From Chromohalobacter marismortui (GTDB lineage: Bacteria; Pseudomonadota; Gammaproteobacteria; Pseudomonadales; Halomonadaceae), in assembly GCF_004364315.1 (NCBI RefSeq), contig NZ_SOBR01000004.1, positions 186,001 to 250,000 of the forward strand: a stretch of 64,000 nt of DNA. Reading direction: 5' to 3'. Below are positions 1 through 8,878 of the stretch, in pieces. The position numbers and the translations under genes are program-made. The notes beneath the pieces were generated by a model. It did no database searches. It was given only the letters and a program-made list of their open reading frames with translations, and was not told the origin of the DNA. Position 1 is the first letter of the stretch. Each line of letters opens with the position of its first letter.

Positions 1-434
1 GCCAAATTGTGAGCATAACGCCGGGCCAGTTCGTCAAACCCTTGCGCCTGCACATACTCGGTAACGGCCTGTTGCAACTTGGCTTGATAGTCGGCGTTAT
101 TGCATGCCGATGGCGTACCAGCGCCTCCCAGTACACGTAGTGTGAAACGCGCCATCAATGTATCGGTATCATGCGGCAAGGTAGCGACATCGACGGTCTG
201 GAGATTGGGGTTCTCGATGGCAGCATCGAGCTTCGCTGGATCCTGCTCTTTCGCCTTGAGGCGGTTGGAGATCGTACCGCGTACCGACTTTTCACGAACC
301 GTGACCGGCTGCCAGTCGTCCAGCGCGTCGCGTTGGGACCACTGCCCGGCGTACAACAGCGCATCGGAGGGGTCGAGCTTGCGTTCGAAGGCAAGAACGG
401 AAGCAGTTTTCAAAGCGTCGTCTTTCTTAGCCAT
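1..434 (-). CDS. csy3: Csy3 (Cas7f), type I-F Cascade backbone, partial
   Basis: N-terminal 144 codons of the type I-F backbone subunit, which polymerises along the crRNA in the surveillance complex. The gene runs off the left edge. It starts [20 protein letters not shown] and contains a Csy3-like segment around residues 28-50 ([20 protein letters not shown]). The ATG follows a GGAGCCC-like ribosome site 17 bp after the csy2 stop, consistent with a co-transcribed operon. csy4 and the CRISPR array would lie beyond the left edge. Recognition rests on family similarity and operon position; the C-terminus cannot be assessed. Confidence 0.9.
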   Translation of the reverse strand, partial: MAKKDDALKTASVLAFERKLDPSDALLYAGQWSQRDALDDWQPVTVREKSVRGTISNRLKAKEQDPAKLDAAIENPNLQTVDVATLPHDTDTLMARFTLRVLGGAGTPSACNNADYQAKLQQAVTEYVQAQGFDELARRYAHNL

Positions 435-451
435 TGTTGGGCTCCTTGTCA

Positions 452-1411
452 TTAAGCGCTATGTGCACGCTGGGCATAGTCGTTGTTAAGGCGATAAAGG
501 CCGGCATCGAGATCGTTATCGACGTACCAGAGCAAGTCTTCGGGACACGTCAAACGGTGAGGACTCATCCATTGACCGATGGAATAAATGCTTTCCACGA
601 AGCGAAACGGGAGCTGCGTATCTCGCGCATTCGCGACGCTACCCGGCTCGAACTGCTCTGAGATGGCGCCATAACCGACCGGAATCGGCACCAACCAACC
701 GGGGTAAGGGCGACGCACTTCCCAACGCACCTGCTCACTCTCGGAATCGACATGGCATTCGTGGTTGAGGCGCGAAAGATCGAGCCAGGCATCCAGCGCT
801 GTCGCGTTTTCGTCTTTGGCTTGAAGCGTCTCGGTGTGTTCAGCCAGACGGTCATCGCGTAACACCAAGGCAAACCCTGGCAACCAACGGCGCTTCAAAC
901 GCTTGAACTGTTTTTCACGTTCACTCGAGTCGTCATCCAGCGCGATCCACACCGGGTGTTGCCGGTCAGGAGAAACACGAGAATTGGGCATCACACTGCC
1001 ACCCGCAATGCGCATCCCGGCCACGATATTCCCCGCCTGTTGCGCAATATGCTGGCGCTGTTCGTCCGAGGCTTTGGCATCGATAGCGAATATCAGGGTG
1101 ATATCCAGGTGCATGCGCCCTTCTTCGACAATCGACGCTGTACCACCGGTTTTATCGACAGGGTTACGGGTAAGATGAAAGGCGCGGGTATACCCGCCCT
1201 CGGTCGCTTGCGCCTCGACGTCATGGCACACCACCCCGACACGCTCTAACGATACGTTGATGTCCGCTGCGGCGAGCTTGCGTTCCAGCGCTTGCATCAT
1301 GCCCACGAAAGCACTCATGGCCGGAAAGCCCCACGTCATCGGGCTCGAAATCGCATTAGCGTTTTGTACGCGAAGACGCGGCAGTACCAGAAGGTTCTTG
1401 ACGTCACTCAT
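452..1411 (-). CDS. csy2: Csy2 (Cas5f), type I-F Cascade subunit
   Basis: Probable Cas5f subunit, about 319 residues, which with Csy1 caps the 5' handle of the crRNA and takes part in PAM recognition. I chose the ATG at 1411 ([20 protein letters not shown]) over an in-frame ATG 33 bp upstream, because GGAGGTG lies 6-7 bp before it and it overlaps the csy1 stop by only 8 bp. The opening [18 protein letters not shown] and the later [16 protein letters not shown] segment match the family. The overlap indicates translational coupling with csy1. Confidence 0.93.
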   Translation of the reverse strand: MSDVKNLLVLPRLRVQNANAISSPMTWGFPAMSAFVGMMQALERKLAAADINVSLERVGVVCHDVEAQATEGGYTRAFHLTRNPVDKTGGTASIVEEGRMHLDITLIFAIDAKASDEQRQHIAQQAGNIVAGMRIAGGSVMPNSRVSPDRQHPVWIALDDDSSEREKQFKRLKRRWLPGFALVLRDDRLAEHTETLQAKDENATALDAWLDLSRLNHECHVDSESEQVRWEVRRPYPGWLVPIPVGYGAISEQFEPGSVANARDTQLPFRFVESIYSIGQWMSPHRLTCPEDLLWYVDNDLDAGLYRLNNDYAQRAHSA

Positions 1412-2798
1412 CGTCTTCACCTCCTTGAAGCTCATCCAGGTCATCGAGTTCTTCCATTAGAACGGCCATCCAGCGGCGGTCCTTATCCAGCAGTCGTTGA
1501 TGAGAAGCATCTTGACCGAGCTCTTTCTTCCAGTGACGAAACTCGACGTCTCCTAGTGGCAACTTGCCGCCGAGTTCCGCATTGAGCCAGTTGGCAAAAC
1601 GCTGGCGAACTTCGTCGGGCCAGCCAGATCCATGGCGTGCTTTACGAAACTCGGCATCCTCTTGTGCACGCCCAGGATCAAGCCAGAAGGCTTCTTCTAC
1701 GGCCAGACGGCAGCTTTCATCCGCACTCCAGCCTGAATCGAGGCTATGCATCTGCATCGTGAACAACACCAGCTCATCCATGATCATGGCGGTGTAGTCA
1801 TCGTGGAGATCACGTGTATGCATATCCGTGTTGGGATTGGTTTCCAGAAACCGTTTCAGGTCACCGACCAATGCCCGTACGCCCTTGCGTCGGCCGAACA
1901 TTCCACGGTGGGAAAATACGGAGTCCATCTTTAATGGCGGGTTGATATCACGCGAGTTCCAAGTAGGCGGCAATGACGCTAATAAATAATTATTACCGCC
2001 TCGCTCGCTATTCAATTGCGAGATATTTTGCGGTTTGGTACCGCCCATCTTTTGTGCAGCAATATCAGGGTAAGCATGAACTTCTTGCTCGCTCAGCTTG
2101 CCTTCACGCTTAGCCTTTCGGGCCTCCTTGGCCGCGTCACTGAAGCGATCATGGTTGATCGTCTGGAATACGTGATGCGCCAGCGAGGTCGCATAGAGCG
2201 GCGCCAGCAGATGGAAGTCGTCATTATCGACCGCATCTTCGCCTGTCAGCCAATACACCTGCTTGGCAAGGGTGTGAGATACTGCGCCAGGCTGTGCTAA
2301 CTTAGCAAATATCTTCGCTAAATTTGCCCCATCTTCTTGACTACCACCGATTGCCTGGCAAAACTCTTGATCACCTTGCATCGCAAGGTCTAAAAGCCGC
2401 TCCCCATTCGGCGCAGAAAGAAGCAGAAACTTGTATTCGTTCAACTTATAAGCCGCATTACCAACAACATCTACAAAATAGCCACTCCCCAACGAGTCTG
2501 TACTAACAAAGTTCAATCCATCATCACTTCGTTCTCGAAACCAAAGGTTAGTGCCTCTAGCATCAGGGTGGGTAGCCTTGACTGTATGCGTTGCAAACTT
2601 TATCGGATTCTCACCTCGCATAGATGATTGAATCCTTTTTGCAGCGTCGTTGAGCCAGGCATCACGTTGGAACTGTTCAACCAACGTTTGATACTTGGGG
2701 TCATCGGTAGCCAGCTTTTCCGCTTTGGCATCGAAGCGTTCTTTGATGAAGCGCTCGATGACCTCGCGTATCCCTGCTGCTTGTTGTGTCATTGCCAT
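1404..2798 (-). CDS. csy1: Csy1 (Cas8f), type I-F large subunit
   Basis: 464-residue protein, close to the usual Csy1 length of about 430-460. In the type I-F complex it pairs with Csy2 at the crRNA 5' end and contacts the PAM. The C-terminal part is acidic (ends [10 protein letters not shown]). The ATG at 2798 has AAGGTGAT just upstream. A 78-bp AT-rich gap separates it from the cas2-3 stop, the only sizeable gap in the operon, so a secondary promoter or processing site there is possible. Assignment rests on position between cas2-3 and csy2 and on family resemblance. Confidence 0.92.
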   Translation of the reverse strand: MAMTQQAAGIREVIERFIKERFDAKAEKLATDDPKYQTLVEQFQRDAWLNDAAKRIQSSMRGENPIKFATHTVKATHPDARGTNLWFRERSDDGLNFVSTDSLGSGYFVDVVGNAAYKLNEYKFLLLSAPNGERLLDLAMQGDQEFCQAIGGSQEDGANLAKIFAKLAQPGAVSHTLAKQVYWLTGEDAVDNDDFHLLAPLYATSLAHHVFQTINHDRFSDAAKEARKAKREGKLSEQEVHAYPDIAAQKMGGTKPQNISQLNSERGGNNYLLASLPPTWNSRDINPPLKMDSVFSHRGMFGRRKGVRALVGDLKRFLETNPNTDMHTRDLHDDYTAMIMDELVLFTMQMHSLDSGWSADESCRLAVEEAFWLDPGRAQEDAEFRKARHGSGWPDEVRQRFANWLNAELGGKLPLGDVEFRHWKKELGQDASHQRLLDKDRRWMAVLMEELDDLDELQGGEDDE

Positions 2799-2876
2799 AG
2801 ATCACCTTAATCGACACACTCATTGAGTTAATAATAATTTACCGTTTACCTTATATTGCTTTATTGACCAATTCAC

Positions 2877-5800
2877 TCATCTCTTCTTCACAAACCCCAG
2901 CACGGGGTGGTAGCGCCATCCATGCGTGCTCTCGAGTACGCTGACGGTGCCAAACGTCCGTGCAGCTCGATCAAGCGAGATATCCAGGTCCTCGGCAAGG
3001 TCGGCAAGCGTGGTCAGGTAGTCGTCGGCTCCCCAGGGTTGAATCCTGTCGCCTTGCGTCGTCGCCAGATCGATTCGCGTCAACAGGCTCTCTTCCACTT
3101 CCACGTAGAGTGTTTCGCCACGCTTGGTGCCATCTTCCACGCGGTGCAGTGTCCAGGTTTCACCGCCTTCGTCGGGTAACAAAGCGAGTGCCACGTCCGT
3201 CTGCGCTTGCTGGCGAAATGGCTGACGCTGGATCAAGACACCGGTCAAGTGCATGTGCGGGACGACATACCAGCTATAGGCTCCCAGTGGGGATAATGGC
3301 GGCGTTTTGCCCAACCTGAGTTCTTTCTTGGTCAACGGTGTCGCGGGTTGCTCGATCATCTGCGTTATCAACCGCTGATGCTCCAGGTCCACCAGACTGT
3401 CACGAGGCTGCAAGGCCTCACGCGAAAGCACACGCGGGCGGGCATCAATGACCTGGTATTCATCCGGCGAGAGCAACGCGTTCAGCGAGTGATTATTGAG
3501 CCGCCAGGACTCGTCAGTCTCGAACCCTGGTCGTTGGAAGGCGAGGCGCCCAGAATCCTCCAGGTGTTTGAGGTTGGTCTCCAGGAGTTGGATATTCGGT
3601 GTGTCGCAGCGCTTGTCTCGATGGCGCCAGACACGTCCGGCTAGCTGAATGATCGAGCGCATGGAGGAGGGCTCGACAATCGCCCAGTCGTAATCATGAT
3701 CCCGCCCGACCTCGGTGACCGGACTCCCAAGCACAATAAAAAGGTGGTCAGCTTCGTTACTGCCATCGAGTAAACGCCGAATGTCGGCCTGCTCGAATAC
3801 GCGATCCGGCTCGGCACGTTGCAGCGTTTGGTCCAGACGTCGTTCTATCGCCGAGCGCATGACGAGCGGATGGCGAGAATGGTAGACACACAGGTGAATC
3901 CGCTGGTCATCGAGGGCGCCCAGTTGAAACAGTTCGGTGGCGACGTCTACTAGTGGGTCGATATTGGCCATGCGTATCAGGCCAAAGCTCACGCGCTTGC
4001 CCGTTACCGGGTCGCAAGAATGGTGACGCTCGTGTAGTTGAGCGGCTTGGTCACGTAGCAATGCGGCCAGGCCAGTGCGGATTTCTTCCGGCCGTTTTCC
4101 CAGAGGCGGCATGGGGATGAGCTCCCCCCGTCGCCGCACAGGGCTGTCGGCCAAGCGCTTGAGCCGACGTGCGGCAAAGGCGGCATGCGCGGCGCTGAAC
4201 GCGTCGCCATCGGCGCAGTCATGATGCTGACGGTCATTTTCGTCGAACCACGCACAACAAATGTCCACCGGCAAACCAGGCTCGCCGCGATGGCGCTGGT
4301 ACGCTTCGCGCCCACTGCGGTAGGCGTCGTACAACCCCCGCACCAGAGCGGGGGGCAAGGTGGCCGATGACAGCAATACACGCGAGCCAAGCAGCCCCGC
4401 CCAATGGACCAACCGTGTTAGCGCGGGTAGATCGTTAATATCGAAGTCGTCGATTTCATCGAGCACCAGGTCACTGCTCATCAGACGCAACATGGGGACG
4501 ATTTGCTGGCCGCCTCGCGTGCTTTCGGTCGCCGGCACCAAGTGATCCACGGTGCATACTAGAATGGGGGCGGCCACCAACGAACGCGTCCCTGGCTCTT
4601 CTCCCAGCCGTTTGAGCAGCGGGTGACTCTCGAAATTACCCTCGAACACGACGTGAGCATCTTCATCGATCAACCCCTGTCGAGAAGCGGAGCCGCTGGC
4701 CTCGGCTTCGCGCTCGTAGTGGTCGAAAAGGGCCTTGTTGGCACTACCGCCGACGCGCACCGCGAGTTCGTCTTCTCCCAAATTGAGGCGTTCACGCAAG
4801 GCTTGGCCAGTTTGCAGCGTGAGCGTGCGCAGCCCCAGCGCGATACTAAAGCGTGCGCCCTGCTCCGGGTCGGCCAGCGCATACATGATACGTCCGTTGG
4901 CCAGTGTCTTACCGCAGCCCGTGGAGGCCATGTTGATACCGAAAAAACCTTGGCGCTGGCTGCGCTCACGCAGCGACTGGGCAAGATCGAACGCCTTGTC
5001 CTGCCAGCGGAAACGCGCATGGTTACTGCGTTTGCGGAAGCCTTTATGTCGTGCCAGACGTGGCAGATGGCTATCCACACTGGGGAGCCCCCGCGCCACC
5101 ACGGCCGCATGCTTCTCGACACCCAGGATGTGTTCGTCCAGCAATTGATTGGGTTGCCCCGTCTTGCGCACGGTATTGGCGACCAGCGGATACTGCGGCT
5201 CACCGGACACACGGTGCGTAGGGTCTTCGAGACTTGAGTAGTGATGATCGGCAAGCATCAGGCACAGGCGGGAGAGATGCATGACATAAGGGCTATCGAG
5301 CCAATTCGTGTCATCGGATAATCGCGCCAGTAGCCGTTTCGCCTGCTTGGCAGCCCGCTCCCGCCAGCGCCACGTGTCCACCGGTAGGCCATGCTTGAAT
5401 TGCCAATAGGGGGTGATGCGTGCCGGCTCTTGCGTCGAGGGAATTTCATTCCATTGCGCGTCGATGAGCCCTAGCAGATCATCCAACTGCTCCATTTGGA
5501 GCGTGACATTGCGGCTCCCCCAGCGTGTCGACGGGTCCGACGTGTCGTCGGGAGGCTTGAGAGGTAAACGATGATGGCTAATGACCAACCAGCCAAGCGC
5601 CGCCGCCAACGGCGGCAAGCGGCGGAATATGGCGGAGGGCGCGGCGTCGAGCCCATCGCACTCCAACGCCTCTAGCCAATCTTGCGTCTGATAGCCGCCT
5701 TCGGCGAGCCGCGTTAACCAGGTCGCGTCATCGTCATTACCGACGAAGGCTTGGAAAAGCCGCAGCGACACCCACTCATGGCGGTATAGATTGCGCCCAT

Positions 5801-6221
5801 CCAATTTCCCTTGCAGACGTTGCTGGAACGCTTCGGTCGCTTTCCCCAAATCGTGCAAAAGCGCCGCCATGGACGCCAGCAACAGTATATCTTCGCCACT
5901 GTGCCAGTCGTTTTCGTCTTCGCGGCGGAGAATATCGCGCGACGTCGTATTGGTCGGTACCGCGCCCTGTAGATTGAAGCGCTTGGCATCACCGACAACC
6001 CATACCAGTTCGCTATGGTCATGGCCACGAATCCAGTGGCACGCCACGGCGGTATTCTTGCGCGCTGTCTTGCGTAGCAACTTCCTTAATGTGTCGAGCC
6101 CTTCGAGGGTAATCGGGGTTTGCCAGGTACGCTCTCCCCGGCGCTCGGCGAACTGATCAAGAATGCGCCGCGTTTCCTTGAGCGCGTTCTTGTTGCACTG
6201 GGAAACCAGCAACACATTCAT
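2877..6221 (-). CDS. cas3: Cas2-Cas3 fusion nuclease-helicase, type I-F
   Basis: 1114-residue fusion diagnostic of type I-F. Residues 1-80 form a Cas2-like domain (MNVLLVSQCNKNALKETRRI), used with Cas1 in spacer acquisition. The HD nuclease motif is visible as LLHDLGK (H123-D124). The superfamily 2 helicase has Walker A ASTGCGKT at about 432-439 and Walker B DEID at 588-591. Cascade recruits the protein to degrade target DNA. Its ATG overlaps the cas1 stop by 4 bp (ATGA). All key motifs look intact and there is no frameshift, so interference is probably functional. Confidence 0.96.
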   Translation of the reverse strand: MNVLLVSQCNKNALKETRRILDQFAERRGERTWQTPITLEGLDTLRKLLRKTARKNTAVACHWIRGHDHSELVWVVGDAKRFNLQGAVPTNTTSRDILRREDENDWHSGEDILLLASMAALLHDLGKATEAFQQRLQGKLDGRNLYRHEWVSLRLFQAFVGNDDDATWLTRLAEGGYQTQDWLEALECDGLDAAPSAIFRRLPPLAAALGWLVISHHRLPLKPPDDTSDPSTRWGSRNVTLQMEQLDDLLGLIDAQWNEIPSTQEPARITPYWQFKHGLPVDTWRWRERAAKQAKRLLARLSDDTNWLDSPYVMHLSRLCLMLADHHYSSLEDPTHRVSGEPQYPLVANTVRKTGQPNQLLDEHILGVEKHAAVVARGLPSVDSHLPRLARHKGFRKRSNHARFRWQDKAFDLAQSLRERSQRQGFFGINMASTGCGKTLANGRIMYALADPEQGARFSIALGLRTLTLQTGQALRERLNLGEDELAVRVGGSANKALFDHYEREAEASGSASRQGLIDEDAHVVFEGNFESHPLLKRLGEEPGTRSLVAAPILVCTVDHLVPATESTRGGQQIVPMLRLMSSDLVLDEIDDFDINDLPALTRLVHWAGLLGSRVLLSSATLPPALVRGLYDAYRSGREAYQRHRGEPGLPVDICCAWFDENDRQHHDCADGDAFSAAHAAFAARRLKRLADSPVRRRGELIPMPPLGKRPEEIRTGLAALLRDQAAQLHERHHSCDPVTGKRVSFGLIRMANIDPLVDVATELFQLGALDDQRIHLCVYHSRHPLVMRSAIERRLDQTLQRAEPDRVFEQADIRRLLDGSNEADHLFIVLGSPVTEVGRDHDYDWAIVEPSSMRSIIQLAGRVWRHRDKRCDTPNIQLLETNLKHLEDSGRLAFQRPGFETDESWRLNNHSLNALLSPDEYQVIDARPRVLSREALQPRDSLVDLEHQRLITQMIEQPATPLTKKELRLGKTPPLSPLGAYSWYVVPHMHLTGVLIQRQPFRQQAQTDVALALLPDEGGETWTLHRVEDGTKRGETLYVEVEESLLTRIDLATTQGDRIQPWGADDYLTTLADLAEDLDISLDRAARTFGTVSVLESTHGWRYHPVLGFVKKR

Positions 6222-7192
6222 GTGTCAGGCCCTCCGAGGTCGAGGGCCACGGCTTTGAGCGTATCGATCATGAAGTCGAGGGATTCGGTACGCGTCAGCC
6301 GTTCGATACACGCTTGGCGAAATTCCTGTTCCTCGTCACCTCGCATGGCCGACAAGAACGCCTGCGGGAGGATGATGGCGTCCTTGACCAGGTCCGCGAC
6401 ATCGAAGACCAGGCCGCCCCGGCGAGTCTTGCCATGCAATACCGCCAAACCATGGGGAATCCCCAATACCCAGGTCGCCGTTGCCGCCAGCCCGTAGGCG
6501 AGGTAATTACCATGATCGAGAAACCGATTCGCGGGGTCGGTCCCACTGCCACGCTTGGCACGCGTGAACTGGCCATACGTCACCGCTTGAGCCGACAGCC
6601 TGAACAGCGTCTTGGTCAAACGCGCTTCGAGCGTCAGTAATTCCACGTTATCGGACGCACTGACAATCGCTTCTCGATGTTGTGCCAATGCATCACTCAA
6701 ATGCTGCGCTGATATGTCAAAACCCGCTTCCTTGAGCGGCCGGCTTTGCCAGAGCGATTCAATGCGCGATAACCGCGCCATCTGAAAAGCGCGAGCCGCG
6801 TCGAGGCGCTTGTCATCATCGAACCAGAAGCGCACCCAATGCTGTAGATATTCCGTAGGCCGATATTCACTCTGCGGGGTTAACCAGGCGACATCCACGT
6901 CCACTTCATTGGCCGCGAACAGCGGCGTACCGCCACCACCGCAAAAGCCGACCAACACACCGGCCTTGGCCAATTCGCGCATCGCCGCCTGGGTAATCGA
7001 GGTGCCGGTCCCCAGCAGCAGCGATGTCGTATTGGCTATAGGGATGTTCCAGTAACGCGACTGCTTGCCCTCGTCGGTGACGTACTCGACACGACCGCCA
7101 TTGACCAGGACCCGGCAATGCTGGAGGTAATACAGATTCGCGCGTTTCGAGTGCAGGATCGTCTTTAGATCCGACGGTGATAAGTCATCCAT
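6218..7192 (-). CDS. cas1: Cas1 integrase, type I-F
   Basis: 324-residue Cas1, the metal-dependent integrase that inserts new spacers together with the Cas2 domain of Cas2-3. Candidate catalytic residues of the family are present: E189 (LLTLEARLTK), H253 (AVLHGKT) and D264/D267 (LVFDVADLVKD). It is the first gene of the minus-strand operon and overlaps cas2-3 by 4 bp. The start at 7192 leaves a 149-bp divergent promoter region shared with the WYL regulator. Length and motifs match intact type I-F Cas1. Confidence 0.96.
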   Translation of the reverse strand: MDDLSPSDLKTILHSKRANLYYLQHCRVLVNGGRVEYVTDEGKQSRYWNIPIANTTSLLLGTGTSITQAAMRELAKAGVLVGFCGGGGTPLFAANEVDVDVAWLTPQSEYRPTEYLQHWVRFWFDDDKRLDAARAFQMARLSRIESLWQSRPLKEAGFDISAQHLSDALAQHREAIVSASDNVELLTLEARLTKTLFRLSAQAVTYGQFTRAKRGSGTDPANRFLDHGNYLAYGLAATATWVLGIPHGLAVLHGKTRRGGLVFDVADLVKDAIILPQAFLSAMRGDEEQEFRQACIERLTRTESLDFMIDTLKAVALDLGGPDT

Positions 7193-7341
7193 GGAACCTC
7201 CGGCATTGGGGTAGCGACTACAACCGCTTACGCTCTGTTACCCTCATATAAGCAAAGTCGATTGAGCCCGACTACCCCATGGATAAAACACCAGGGGAAT
7301 TTTCCGGCCGGTTGCGCAAGTAAAAGACCAAGGGGATCGTC
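7193..7341. promoter_or_regulatory. Divergent cas / WYL-regulator promoter region
   Basis: The only intergenic space between cas1 (minus) and the WYL regulator (plus), so it must hold the main cas promoter. It contains an 8-bp inverted repeat, TGGGGTAG at 7207-7214 and CTACCCCA at 7272-7279, with arms about 57 bp apart. An AT-rich patch (TTATATGAGG read on the minus strand, near 7243-7252) could be the cas -10 element. Binding by the neighbouring WYL protein is an inference. Confidence 0.4.
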
Positions 7342-8208
7342 ATGAAGGAAACGTCTTTGCTCGCTTGGGACACGCAGGCGCGTTATCACGTCATCGAACT
7401 GTTGGCGTACTGGGAGGGACGCGTCACGGCCTCCGCGCTGCGCGAGGCCTTTCAACTGGGCAAGGACAGAGCCCAGCAAGTGCTACGCACTTATCGCGAG
7501 GAAGTCGCGGTGGATAACCTTGCCTACGATACTTCTCGCAAGGCTTGGATGCCGACACCACAGTTCACCCCATACTTCATTCGCGGCCATGTGGATGAGT
7601 ATTTGCACCTGCTCGGCACGCACGATGCGTTGAATCCACAGTTCGTGGGGCTTGGTCTGGGCGCGGCCAATACGGAGTCGGTGCCAATGCCAATTCGCGA
7701 TGTCTCGCCCGAGGTCGTGCGAGCCGTGGTCTCGGCGGCGCGTGAACGGCAGCGGCTAGAGGTCGTCTACGCGAGTTTTTCATCACCACGCGGCGAGGAT
7801 AGGATCATCGCCCCGCATACGCTGGTCTATGCCGCGGGGCGCTGGCACGTCCGCGCGTATTGCGAGAAGAACGCAGCGTTTCGCGACTTCGTGTTATCGC
7901 GCTTTCGCGGCGTCCCCGAGGCCATCGGCGATGCCTTGCCCGCCGCGGCCCAAGAGAATGACGAAGACTGGGAGCGCCGCCTGACACTGGAGATCATCCC
8001 CGATCGGCGCCTCAGCCAAGCGGAACGCGAGCTCATCGCGCAGGACTACGCCATGGAGGAACACATGCTGGCGATCACCTGCCGACGTGCGCTCGCCCAA
8101 TACGTGTTGCGCGAATACGGCATCAACCATCGCCACGTGGAAGGCGATCCGCGTGCCCAGCAAATCGACCTCGGCAATCGCGAAGCCCTGCGCCAGTGGC
8201 TTTATTGA
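7342..8208 (+). CDS. HTH-WYL transcriptional regulator (BrxR/CapW-like)
   Basis: 288-residue protein. Residues about 10-60 form an N-terminal winged-helix segment (HVIELLAYWEGRVTASALREAF). The central WYL-type core carries GRWHVRAYCEKNAAFRDFVLSRF near 170-192, followed by a C-terminal extension. This layout and length fit the BrxR/CapW class of WYL repressors that control phage-defence loci; WYL domains sense nucleic-acid or nucleotide ligands. It is transcribed divergently from cas1. The ATG at 7342 follows AAGGGGATCGTC. I infer that it regulates the cas operon; an unrelated target is possible. Confidence 0.85.
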   Translation: MKETSLLAWDTQARYHVIELLAYWEGRVTASALREAFQLGKDRAQQVLRTYREEVAVDNLAYDTSRKAWMPTPQFTPYFIRGHVDEYLHLLGTHDALNPQFVGLGLGAANTESVPMPIRDVSPEVVRAVVSAARERQRLEVVYASFSSPRGEDRIIAPHTLVYAAGRWHVRAYCEKNAAFRDFVLSRFRGVPEAIGDALPAAAQENDEDWERRLTLEIIPDRRLSQAERELIAQDYAMEEHMLAITCRRALAQYVLREYGINHRHVEGDPRAQQIDLGNREALRQWLY

Positions 8209-8434
8209 GGCGAGCGACACCTGCGTTTGCGGGCGCTTGGACGATAAAGCCTGGCGCTTTGAGATTCGCACATTGATGACACGCATATGGCCAAGTCACG
8301 CGAAAATGGTCTCGCACTGTACGGTTTATTTTGCGCTATCTTTGACATAGGATTCTATCTTCCTAGCGCTGCAACGTCGGCAAGATAACGTGCTGAACGT
8401 ATCGCGTTGGACAACATTATTCAGGAGTAAGGTC

Positions 8435-8632
8435 ATGAAACGTCGCGTAACGAGCAGCCGTACCCTGCGTGCAGCAGGCTCCGTGATGGATGTTTGGCCA
8501 GTCGAAAACTACGCCCAATACATGCCCAAGGGCAGTGATCAAGAACGTATTGCCCAACATTGGACAACTGTTGGCAGTCACCTCCGTTCAGCCTTGAGCC
8601 AATATGCCTTCCACCACACCGCCAAACGGTGA
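8435..8632 (+). CDS. Small conserved-looking hypothetical protein, 65 aa
   Basis: Small basic protein beginning MKRRVTSSRTLRAAGSVMDV with no signal peptide or membrane segment. The ATG at 8435 is preceded by AGGAGTAAGGTC, a strong ribosome site, which is the main evidence that it is real; an in-frame upstream start at 8390 lacks one. A TTGACA-like element lies near 8340 in the preceding gap. No recognised domain. It is a stand-alone gene between the WYL regulator and the convergent betT terminator. Confidence 0.6.
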   Translation: MKRRVTSSRTLRAAGSVMDVWPVENYAQYMPKGSDQERIAQHWTTVGSHLRSALSQYAFHHTAKR

Positions 8633-8795
8633 GCAGCCTTCTCAACGCGACCTCTCCCTTCAAGACGGGCAACAGGTCGACGAGCTCATGCGCTGACGAA
8701 TAGCGCTTCTTGCCTAGATTATGACGTTACCATTCTCTGAAGAAAGCTGCGTCCAGCCGATTCTCGGCATTGGGTATTGCTCGCCTCTACCACGC

Positions 8796-8825
8796 AAAAA
8801 CCCCCGATCGCATCGCGACCGGGGG
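8796..8825 (-). terminator. Rho-independent terminator of the BCCT gene
   Basis: GC-rich hairpin with arms CCCCCG.. and ..CGGGGG (8801-8825), read on the minus strand and followed by TTTTT (8796-8800). It lies 54 bp past the betT stop codon. Confidence 0.85.
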
Positions 8826-8878
8826 CAAGCATCTTGATAACGAAGGTCGGCCGCGCATAACGGCCGACCGGGCACGCC

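Noticed and set aside
1-8208. CRISPR array inside the window
   Set aside because: No 28-bp repeats with regular spacers were found; the array is expected past csy4, beyond the left edge.
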